Below the pieces are notes generated by a model. It did no database searches. It was not told the origin of the DNA and saw nothing but the letters and a program-made list of their open reading frames with translations. This document shows, in pieces, positions 8,348 to 13,779 of a stretch of 13,779 nt of DNA (position 1 is the first letter of the stretch; each line of letters starts with the position of its first letter). The DNA is taken from NCBI RefSeq assembly GCF_946479975.1, contig NZ_CAMLIX010000138.1, positions 1-13,779 on the forward strand. Reading direction: 5' to 3'. This DNA comes from an uncultured Flavobacterium sp. (GTDB lineage Bacteria; Bacteroidota; Bacteroidia; Flavobacteriales; Flavobacteriaceae). Made by a program: the position numbers and the translations under genes.

Positions 8348-8575
8348 ATGAGCAAGACTAAATTAATCATCAATAAAAACGGTTCTATCAAAATTGAAGG
8401 AGACTTTGAAATCATGGATTCAGAAGGAGTACTTTACGGTTTACAAGGAAGATCTGCACTTGGTCTTTGCCGTTGCGGATTATCTGCAAACAAACCATTC
8501 TGCGATGGTGGACACAGAAACAACTTCGAACACGATTCTGTTGCGTTTGATTTACCTCCAATGAAAACAAAATAA
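8348..8575 (+). CDS. CDGSH iron-sulfur domain protein
   Basis: A 75-residue cytoplasmic protein with one CDGSH-type [2Fe-2S] site. The motif CRCGLSANKPFCDGGH (residues 41-56) supplies the ligands Cys41, Cys43, Cys52 and His56 in the family order CxC-x8-C-x3-H. The N-terminal ~30 residues form a beta-type segment (KLIINKNGSIKIEGDF) that carries the cluster domain. Such proteins hold a redox-active, acid-labile cluster and are linked to iron or redox handling; a precise role for bacterial single-domain members is unsettled. I start at ATG 8348, since eight codons upstream only a TTG within the promoter-like box (8324) would extend it. It is monocistronic and ends at the hairpin 8601-8628. Confidence 0.93.
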   Translation: MSKTKLIINKNGSIKIEGDFEIMDSEGVLYGLQGRSALGLCRCGLSANKPFCDGGHRNNFEHDSVAFDLPPMKTK

Positions 8576-8600
8576 AAAGTTTTATAGTTTTAAATAGTAA

Positions 8601-8628
8601 ACCGCATTCTGCCAGATGCGGTTTTTTT
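8601..8628 (+). terminator. Terminator of the CDGSH gene, shared with the converging gene
   Basis: ACCGCAT (8601-8607) pairs with ATGCGGT (8616-8622) over an 8-base loop, followed by seven T (8622-8628). It lies 25 bases after the CDGSH stop. The T-run overlaps the stop codon of the converging minus-strand gene (8629-8627), so the two transcripts meet here. Confidence 0.88.
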
Positions 8629-9370
8629 ATATTCTTTTGAGTTGAGGTTTTACTTTTTCAAAAAAAGCTTTGTAATCATTTTTATGCTTCGGATTTGTTA
8701 TTTGTGAAAAACCGCAGTTTTCAAAACAAATTCGCAAGTAATTGATAAATGTTGTATCATGTTCCTCATACAAAAATTCTCCATCAATGCTTGGTTTTTC
8801 ATTGATTTTTATAGCATATCCTTTACCGCCACTAACATTGTCTTTATGATAATAATCAGCAGAAAGTTCTAGTGAGATAAAGCCATCATCTTCATAATAT
8901 TCCTGAAATGTTTCAAAAGCATATTCGTCACTAGACATTGATACAACTTCGTCTAAACTTATAATCTGAATTGGATCTGCATATTCCCAAATAAAATCTT
9001 CATTCACATCATAATCCCAACCGAAATTACACGAGCCAACAATTTTATAAAACATTTTTAAAGACAATGGTAAAAATCCGAATGGTTTAACCAATTCTTC
9101 GAGTTTTTCTAGTAATGAATCGGTATTTTCAAGTGGTTTCAGGAGCGGACGTTCGAAGTTGTATTGAAAGTCTGTTTTAAAAACGTAATTTATATTGCAA
9201 AGTTCTTTATAAATAATGTTCAAATTATAAGCAACTCTTTTAAAAGTTTCTGTCAGTACTTTTTCAATATCAGCACTATTATTTGGAAGAAATGCATCTT
9301 GACCTAGTTTATAAATGTCATCATAAACTGATTTTGTTTCCCCATTTAAATATCTTTCGTAAAACGTCAT
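8627..9370 (-). CDS. SMI1/KNR4-like protein (putative)
   Basis: A 247-residue acidic cytoplasmic protein without signal peptide or membrane segment. The central part resembles the SMI1/KNR4 (SUKH) fold: FGFLPLSLKMFYKIVGSCNF (98-116), then a tryptophan-containing acidic stretch ending WEYADPIQIISLDEV (128-142), a beta segment (164-170), GKGYAIKINE (182-191), and the C-terminal FINYLRICFENCGF (208-221). The N-terminal ~90 residues are helical. In bacteria this superfamily includes immunity proteins of polymorphic toxins as well as stand-alone proteins of unknown role. No toxin gene lies next to it, so an immunity role is not supported. The minus strand has TAAATTCG (9400-9393), one base off the -7 consensus, 22 bases before the ATG. 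The family call is by eye and moderate. Confidence 0.8.
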   Translation of the reverse strand: MTFYERYLNGETKSVYDDIYKLGQDAFLPNNSADIEKVLTETFKRVAYNLNIIYKELCNINYVFKTDFQYNFERPLLKPLENTDSLLEKLEELVKPFGFLPLSLKMFYKIVGSCNFGWDYDVNEDFIWEYADPIQIISLDEVVSMSSDEYAFETFQEYYEDDGFISLELSADYYHKDNVSGGKGYAIKINEKPSIDGEFLYEEHDTTFINYLRICFENCGFSQITNPKHKNDYKAFFEKVKPQLKRI

Positions 9371-9535
9371 TAGTAGTTATTAATTTTAGGTGCGAATTTA
9401 CTGTATTTTTTTTAAACAGAAGGATTTGAATCCTATATCAAATAACGTATTTATAACTCTAAAAAGAAAGAATATAAATAATTATAATTGAATTAATTCA
9501 ACTAATTTTAGGGCTTCAAATAACATTGCATTTTT

Positions 9536-11092
9536 ATGGTGTTTAAAAGACTTTCTATAGCATTCTTTTTTCTTTTTCTGATGAATGAAGGAATCGCGCA
9601 GAACAAGATTAATCTTTTTTCTGAGATCAATTACAATTCGATTCCTGCAGTTAATTTAAACGAATATAAATCGGTGCAGGATCGCGACAGCCGACTTCAG
9701 AATCCGAATATTGCTTTGGGAGTGGGAATTTCTGGAGGTGGTTCGAGAGCGCAATTTTTTAGTATGGGCGTTCTTTTAGGTTTAGAAGATATTCAGGAAG
9801 AGAATTCGAACCGAAATTTCCTAAATCAAATCGATTATTTTTCTACGGTTTCTGGCGGTTGTTATTCGGCGGGATATTATTTGACCATTTTAAAAAACAA
9901 ACTGCAGTATGACAATTGTACTTTTAATGAGTTTTATTTTTCTAAAGCCGATGCCTTCAAATCAGATGTTAATAAATCGGCGACTCTTTTTTCACTTTTA
10001 AATAATAGTAGAAACGAAAAAGGAGAAAAAGTCACAATGGCACAGCGATTAGATTTGGAAGTTTTGCAATACGACAGCACAAATCCAGAGAATCAGAATA
10101 AGTTTCAAACCCAAATGCTTTTGTCTGATTTCTTTATTCCGAAAGACAGCAAACTCAATCCGCAATTGCCAATTATGGTTGCCAACGGAACGGCTTATAA
10201 CAATGGAGAACGTTTTCCGTTTATGCCTCATATTATTAGGGCTTTAAAAATTAATTCGTCTTTAGCACCCAATAAAGCGTCACTTTCGCTTGACGAAAAT
10301 CATATTAATAATGGGTATGATTTTCCACTCACATACGCCATTACGGCGAGTTCTGCTTTTCCTGGCGTTTTGCCAAAAACTAAATTCGGAATTAAAAATC
10401 AGGACAAAATTTTATGTGTAATTGATGGAGGAGCTTCTGATAATACGGGTTATGAAACTTTGATAGAATTACTTCACAGTGACAATAAAGTGAAAGACAA
10501 AAACAAAAAAGCACTTTTTATTGATTGTTTAGGGCAGGGGAAAAAATCGCCTTTTATAAGTGATGGTAAAATCAGACTGATTTCTTTGTTAGAAACGGCT
10601 TCATTATATACTGTTCAAACGAGATATATCACTTTTGAACGAGATGTAGAAAATGTTCTGGAGCGTTATAAAATTCCGACTTCCAATTATGAGGTTATTG
10701 GTTTTACAACTTTACGCAATCATTTGGCTAAATTAAAAAAAGACCAGGAATACGAAGAGCTAATAACGCAGTTAAAAAACAGTGACGACGAAGCGGCAAG
10801 CTGGCTCAAACTCCACGATGATTTTAAAACAAAACTGATTGCACAATTTGGTTTAGATAGTTTTAAAAAAGACAAAAATGCCGAAGTTATACTTTCGAGT
10901 TTAGACAAGGATAAGTTTAGAGATTTTACCGCAAGCGAACTTTTGATGCTTTATGAATATTCGTCTCACGTAGAAACGAAACTCAAAATAACACCCGAAG
11001 AAAAAGAAATGTTATTGCTTTCTGGTCGTTTTGCAGCTTTTGTAAAGACTGATGAATTGAAGGGGTTGTTGGTAGAGAATAAAGGGTTTTAG
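9536..11092 (+). CDS. Exported patatin-like phospholipase/lipid acyl hydrolase
   Basis: A 518-residue protein with a Sec signal peptide (cleavage likely near IAQ, residues 20-22), so it acts in the periplasm, at the outer membrane or outside. The patatin fold is shown by the oxyanion loop GGGSRA (67-72), a nucleophile elbow TVSGGCYSAG with likely catalytic Ser106, the ASSAFPG motif (271-277) and the catalytic-dyad Asp in DGGASDNTG (Asp297). The elbow reads xVSGG, as in cPLA2-like and some bacterial patatins, not the plain GxSxG. Patatins release fatty acids from phospholipids or other lipids by a Ser-Asp dyad. The ~190 residues after the catalytic Asp are helical and charged and unassigned; no TM barrel or POTRA domain is present, so it is not a PlpD-type autotransporter. 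It is monocistronic, with a convergent terminator at 11103-11131. Confidence 0.9.
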   Translation: MVFKRLSIAFFFLFLMNEGIAQNKINLFSEINYNSIPAVNLNEYKSVQDRDSRLQNPNIALGVGISGGGSRAQFFSMGVLLGLEDIQEENSNRNFLNQIDYFSTVSGGCYSAGYYLTILKNKLQYDNCTFNEFYFSKADAFKSDVNKSATLFSLLNNSRNEKGEKVTMAQRLDLEVLQYDSTNPENQNKFQTQMLLSDFFIPKDSKLNPQLPIMVANGTAYNNGERFPFMPHIIRALKINSSLAPNKASLSLDENHINNGYDFPLTYAITASSAFPGVLPKTKFGIKNQDKILCVIDGGASDNTGYETLIELLHSDNKVKDKNKKALFIDCLGQGKKSPFISDGKIRLISLLETASLYTVQTRYITFERDVENVLERYKIPTSNYEVIGFTTLRNHLAKLKKDQEYEELITQLKNSDDEAASWLKLHDDFKTKLIAQFGLDSFKKDKNAEVILSSLDKDKFRDFTASELLMLYEYSSHVETKLKITPEEKEMLLLSGRFAAFVKTDELKGLLVENKGF

Positions 11093-11102
11093 CATTTTTT
11101 GT

Positions 11103-11131
11103 CTTTGTCAAAGTTTTAGACTTTGACAAAG
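11103..11131. terminator. 12-base-pair hairpin between converging genes
   Basis: CTTTGTCAAAGT (11103-11114) and ACTTTGACAAAG (11120-11131) are exact reverse complements around a 5-base loop. It starts 11 bases after the patatin stop and 9 bases after the stop of the opposite gene. T-rich or A-rich sequence on either side lets it serve both strands as a terminator. The TTTGTCAAAG/CTTTGACAAAG unit may also be an interspersed repeat. Confidence 0.72.
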
Positions 11132-11139
11132 TTTAAGAT

Positions 11140-11640
11140 TTAGTCAAGATCATTCCAACAACTTTGTATTTCTCGCTCTACTTGTTTTTCTAATTTGGGT
11201 AATTCGTTAATAATCCAATGTTGGCTTTCCTTGCTTAAGTAATTTTGATCTTCATTTAGCTTGAATTTCATAGCTCCAATAATCACCTCTATCATTTCGT
11301 TTATTTCAGATATTCCATTTGCAAAGTTAGGACCAATTAAATATTGTAAAATCTCTTTTTCACGTTGAGGTTTGTAGTATAAAATATGTGTTACCAGTGG
11401 GAAATAGAAGTAAAAGTAGGATGTTGTGTTAGAAGCAAATTTTATTTTATGCAATAACTCAATTAAAGTGTCTGTTTCTAAATCTGTACTTTGAATGTTT
11501 AACTTTTTTAAAAGGTCAAAACAAATTTTGGAATTGGGCAGTATTTTTCCAACTTCGTTAAGATAGGAGAATGTTTTTTCAAAATTGGTAAGCTCATTGT
11601 TTTCAAAAGCATCAAAAATGGGTTGTGTTTTCTTTTTCAT
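11140..11640 (-). CDS. Small protein of unknown function, mostly helical
   Basis: I do not recognise this 166-residue protein. It starts with MKKKTQPIFDAFENNE and has no signal peptide or membrane helix, though residues ~80-105 are unusually aromatic (SYFYFYFPLVTHILYYK). The rest looks alpha-helical, with amphipathic Leu/Ile/Lys/Glu patterns and a C-terminal run of charged helix (PKLEKQVEREIQSCWNDLD). I use the ATG at 11640; an upstream start at 11667 adds nine residues and is less likely given the MKKK start. A TACTTTTG box (11735-11728, minus strand) is an exact -7 match but implies a ~75-base leader. The gene faces the patatin gene and has no partner on its own strand. Confidence 0.72.
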   Translation of the reverse strand: MKKKTQPIFDAFENNELTNFEKTFSYLNEVGKILPNSKICFDLLKKLNIQSTDLETDTLIELLHKIKFASNTTSYFYFYFPLVTHILYYKPQREKEILQYLIGPNFANGISEINEMIEVIIGAMKFKLNEDQNYLSKESQHWIINELPKLEKQVEREIQSCWNDLD

Positions 11641-11727
11641 TATAAATCTATTGTATGTTAAAGCCACGATCTGTCAGATACATTTGTTTGGAAATTTTAA
11701 TGATGAAAAAAAGTCTCTTACCTTACA

Positions 11728-11735
11728 CAAAAGTA
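11728..11735 (-). promoter_or_regulatory. Possible -7 box for the minus-strand small gene
   Basis: The minus strand reads TACTTTTG, an exact TAnnTTTG match, about 88 bases before the ATG at 11640. No TTG at the expected -33 spacing was found. The match could be chance in AT-rich sequence. Confidence 0.35.
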
Positions 11736-11772
11736 TGAATTATAAGGAGATATTTCTTCTGAAAACCGAATT

Positions 11773-11857
11773 GCGTTAGGGATAGAGGCGGTATCCTTTT
11801 GCAAGCGAAGCAATGCAAAAGGATATAGCCGAAAGCCCGACCCGGAGGGAAACGCCC
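11773..11857. repeat. Structured, GC-richer interspersed element with three nested stems
   Basis: An ~85-base block far richer in G and C than its surroundings. GCGTT (11773-11777) pairs with AACGC (11851-11855), closing the element. Inside, GGC (11787-11789) pairs with GCC (11828-11830), and a perfect 12-base stem TATCCTTTTGCA (11792-11803) / TGCAAAAGGATA (11814-11825) carries a 10-base loop. A third short stem pairs CCC (11836-11838) with GGG (11847-11849) in the motif CCCGACCCGGAGGG. I recall very similar blocks scattered between flavobacterial genes, but made no search. It sits 68 bases ahead of the ATG at 11925; since a promoter-like box lies after it, it is probably outside that transcript. 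Confidence 0.75.
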
Positions 11858-11888
11858 AAAAAAATGTGATTTGTATTATTATTTCTCT

Positions 11889-11896
11889 CAACTTTG
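11889..11896 (+). promoter_or_regulatory. Possible -7 box for the DMP19-like gene
   Basis: CAACTTTG is one base off TAnnTTTG and lies 28 bases before the ATG at 11925. A TTG at 11871-11873 is upstream at 15-base spacing, slightly shorter than usual. Together they make a plausible but imperfect promoter. Confidence 0.4.
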
Positions 11897-11924
11897 CAAA
11901 ACAATCCTTTAAACAAAAACTCAA

Positions 11925-12464
11925 ATGGAATTCGGTAAAATCATTATTTCAGAAACTGCATCAAAGAGCGAAAATCCTCAAGACGTTGTGAATTCGAATA
12001 TTTCGGTAATCAATTTAATGCGCGAAGAAAAAATAGATGACGATTTGATTCATGAAGATGCTTTAATGAGTTATTATTTAGATTTTTATGCTTCAAAATA
12101 TGCTGAAGGAAACTTTTCGCAATTTGTACACGATTCTGGCTGGAACAAAGAATTGAACGAATTAATTGAAGAGGGTTTAGCCTTGATTGGCGCCGAAAAA
12201 CATTTGGAATTATTTAAAGAACAATCTCGAAAATTGCGTATTCAGAGCAATATCAAATTAGCGAAATTTCTAAAAGAAAAAGCAGACACTCCAAATGCTT
12301 TCCGTGATCTTTTAAATAATAATGACTTTTTTGAATTGGATGAAAATATAGTCGAATTAAATGCAGCATTTTTAAAATCGCATCCCGATACCGAAGTGCT
12401 TTCGGTAGAAGAAATGTTTGCGGCTTTAGAAGAGTTTGTTGGTCACGAGATTAAAAGAGATTAA
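11925..12464 (+). CDS. DMP19/DUF4375-like protein (putative)
   Basis: A 179-residue acidic, helical cytoplasmic protein. Residues ~48-100 resemble the DMP19 (DUF4375) core: an aromatic helix MSYYLDFYASKYAEGNFSQF (48-67), an HDSGWN turn, then LIEEGLALIGAEKHLELF, matching the family's pattern of GGF/QFF followed by an Ala-rich helix containing iGA. The family is uncharacterised; some members sit near toxin-immunity loci. Nothing here shows a partner. The C-terminal helical part (~115-179) is unassigned. The start ATG gives a sensible N-terminus, and an in-frame extension is not needed. The next gene begins 121 bases later with its own promoter box, so it is probably monocistronic. Confidence 0.78.
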   Translation: MEFGKIIISETASKSENPQDVVNSNISVINLMREEKIDDDLIHEDALMSYYLDFYASKYAEGNFSQFVHDSGWNKELNELIEEGLALIGAEKHLELFKEQSRKLRIQSNIKLAKFLKEKADTPNAFRDLLNNNDFFELDENIVELNAAFLKSHPDTEVLSVEEMFAALEEFVGHEIKRD

Positions 12465-12542
12465 CTTTTGTGAAATCGTAAATCGAACTGTATGAGCATT
12501 AATTTGATTTGGATTTTTTTATGATGGTTTGTAAGAATATTA

Positions 12543-12550
12543 TATATTTG
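12543..12550 (+). promoter_or_regulatory. -7 box of the lipoprotein gene promoter
   Basis: TATATTTG is an exact TAnnTTTG match, 35 bases before the ATG at 12586. The -33 position (12521-12523, 19-base spacing) reads ATG, one base from TTG. The leader would be roughly 30 bases. Confidence 0.55.
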
Positions 12551-12585
12551 AAAAACCCAAAATTTCTACTGACAAATTGATGCCT

Positions 12586-13506
12586 ATGAAAAAAATTACC
12601 CTTTTGAGTGGAGTTTTGCTGTTTTTATTCGCCTGCGGAAAAAGTGAAAAAACAATTAACGAGGCAGAAATTCAGAGCCAAGAACTGCTTTCGCTGATAG
12701 AAACAGATTCGAATTTGAATAAAAGTGAACATAAAAAACTCGTTTTTAGAAATCTGGACGACATTAAAGATTCAGATGAATTAAATCTGCCGTTGCTTTC
12801 TAAAGTAGCGTCGAATCTTAAAATAAAATATTCGAACATTAAAATTAACGAAACAAGTTCTATCAATTTCGATGATAAAACGGCGTTTTTTGTCTTGACC
12901 ATTGTCGAACACAATAAAAAGGTTTCTCAATCTAATAGTTTTGAAAATTTAGGAAACTATTTTCAGCGTAAATATTTATTTGTAGACAGAGAAAGCGGCA
13001 ATGTTATCGCAGAAGAATTTGATGATAATTTAGGCTATTATTACAATGAAGACGTTCGCTTTTCAAAATCACATATTTTAAGAGATTTGGTTTACTTAAA
13101 TGACAATACACCTGCGATTGGTTTTTATACTGAAGCCAATGCAAGCAGCAGAATCGTTTTGTACTCTGAAAGAAAATTTACACTGCTAACGCTGGCAGGA
13201 AATGAGATTAAAAGGGTTTTATACGAATATCCGATCCGTTTGAGCAATGGCGATTCTAATGGAGGCGGCACGTATCAAATAGAAACTTTAGAAACGGGCA
13301 TAAGTTTAGGCAATGATAAAACAAATGGCTTTTTTGATTTAATTGTAACCAAAAACTACACCTATGAAGAAGCTGTCGAAGATAGTTTAGAAGCCGAAAT
13401 GGAAAGCAATAAAGAATTGAAAATTAAAAAGGAATCAGAAAAATTGAAATTTAACGGTACAGAATATGCTTTTCATAGAGATGATAGACATCGTTTTTTA
13501 GAGTAA
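12586..13506 (+). CDS. Lipoprotein of unknown function
   Basis: A 306-residue protein beginning MKKITLLSGVLLFLFACGKS, a lipoprotein signal with Cys17 in LFAC, so it should be acylated and membrane-anchored. The residues after Cys17 (GKSEKT) lack the acidic cluster typical of surface-export signals in Flavobacterium, which weakly favours the periplasmic face. The remainder is soluble, with beta-type segments, a GGGTY loop (~225) and a highly charged Glu/Lys helix near the C-terminus (EEAVEDSLEAEMESNKELK). No family recognised. Start: ATG codons occur at 12580 and 12586; the later one gives a normal signal peptide (MKK). The hairpin 13637-13665 is the likely terminator, with a weaker AT hairpin directly after the stop. 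Confidence 0.85.
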   Translation: MKKITLLSGVLLFLFACGKSEKTINEAEIQSQELLSLIETDSNLNKSEHKKLVFRNLDDIKDSDELNLPLLSKVASNLKIKYSNIKINETSSINFDDKTAFFVLTIVEHNKKVSQSNSFENLGNYFQRKYLFVDRESGNVIAEEFDDNLGYYYNEDVRFSKSHILRDLVYLNDNTPAIGFYTEANASSRIVLYSERKFTLLTLAGNEIKRVLYEYPIRLSNGDSNGGGTYQIETLETGISLGNDKTNGFFDLIVTKNYTYEEAVEDSLEAEMESNKELKIKKESEKLKFNGTEYAFHRDDRHRFLE

Positions 13507-13529
13507 ATAATTTTTAGCTGAAATTATTT
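13505..13529 (+). terminator. Weak AT-rich hairpin at the lipoprotein gene's stop
   Basis: Nine bases from 13505 (AAATAATTT) pair with AAATTATTT (13521-13529) around TTAGCTG. The stem is pure A-T and overlaps the stop codon, so termination here would be weak at best. Confidence 0.25.
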
Positions 13530-13636
13530 CAATACATAAAAGCATAGTTTTGTACACTTAACAAAAGGCATTTCACTAATTGCAATAAGTGCTAAATTTA
13601 ATTTCGTCCAATTTTTACTTAACGATTTAATATAAT

Positions 13637-13668
13637 AGCAAGAGCACTTTTAGGGTGCTTTTGCTGTT
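13637..13668 (+). terminator. Likely intrinsic terminator downstream of the lipoprotein gene
   Basis: AGCAAGAGCAC (13637-13647) pairs with GTGCTTTTGCT (13655-13665) with one G-T wobble, around a 7-base loop, then GTTT. It lies 131 bases after the stop codon, with no gene between, and just ahead of the next promoter. Confidence 0.65.
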
Positions 13669-13706
13669 TAATAGAGTTTTAAGTTTTCCTTACAAACTTT
13701 GTCCTA

Positions 13707-13733
13707 TTGTTAACAAACATTTCATTAAATTTG
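13707..13733 (+). promoter_or_regulatory. Flavobacterial promoter (TTG, 16 bases, TAAATTTG)
   Basis: TTG at 13707-13709 and an exact -7 box TAAATTTG at 13726-13733 are separated by 16 bases, near the usual Bacteroidota spacing. Transcription would start near 13740 and read off the right edge. Confidence 0.65.
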
Positions 13734-13773
13734 CTTCCGTTATAAAAAATACAATAGTTATAAAAAACAAGCT

Positions 13774-13779
13774 ATGTTA
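13774..13779 (+). CDS. Possible first two codons of the next gene (partial)
   Basis: ATG-TTA at the right edge lies ~34 bases after the expected start of the promoter at 13707-13733, the normal position for a start codon. An A-rich leader precedes it. Nothing about the product can be read, and a later start is possible. Confidence 0.35.

Noticed and set aside
11773..11857. A riboswitch for the DMP19-like gene
   Set aside because: The structure does not match a riboswitch class I know, there is no expression platform before the ATG, and a promoter-like box lies after it.
11718..11924. A 68-codon minus-strand frame across the structured element
   Set aside because: It runs through the repeat element and the promoter region, and no homology is apparent.

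Overview
The window looks like a chromosomal stretch of a Flavobacterium-type member of the Bacteroidota. The evidence is an AT-rich composition, several TAnnTTTG-type -7 promoter boxes (the Bacteroidota pattern), leaders with little Shine-Dalgarno sequence, family-typical proteins (OmpA-like porin, two-knuckle MetG with a C-terminal tRNA-binding domain, CDGSH protein, exported patatin), and intergenic repeat blocks of a kind I remember from flavobacterial genomes. No search was run, so the genus is an inference.

Layout. The left half reads almost entirely on the minus strand. The edge holds the first codons of an exported protein (1-38), then a perfect-palindrome terminator (104-135), an OmpA-family outer-membrane protein (156-1289) and an exported protein of unknown function (1441-2835). 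A chloramphenicol-acetyltransferase-fold enzyme (2865-3494) and a HAD phosphatase (3494-4201) overlap by one base and form an operon that may continue into the unknown exported gene. A 454-base gene-free gap (4202-4655) is filled by about four degenerate ~101-111-base tandem repeats. Next come an EamA-type drug/metabolite transporter (4656-5543), a terminator, and methionyl-tRNA synthetase metG (5665-7800).

The 547 bases from 7801 to 8347 hold no gene but a ~400-base symmetric island. It has a 28-base inverted repeat at its core, flanked by CGCAAAG units on the left and CTTTGCG units on the right.

The right half has a CDGSH iron-sulfur protein (8348-8575, +), a shared terminator, an SMI1/KNR4-like protein (8627-9370, -), an exported patatin-like phospholipase (9536-11092, +), a small helical unknown (11140-11640, -), a structured ~85-base interspersed element (11773-11857), a DMP19/DUF4375-like protein (11925-12464, +) and an unknown lipoprotein (12586-13506, +). 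The right edge carries a good flavobacterial promoter and what may be the first codons of another gene.

How the genes work together: apart from the CAT-HAD pair they look like independent housekeeping and cell-envelope genes, not one pathway. I found no tRNA, rRNA, CRISPR array, transposase, phage gene or obvious defence system. The least explained content is the three different repeat families and the four proteins without a clear function. Two or three of the small cytoplasmic proteins resemble families that include toxin-immunity proteins, but no toxin is visible here.
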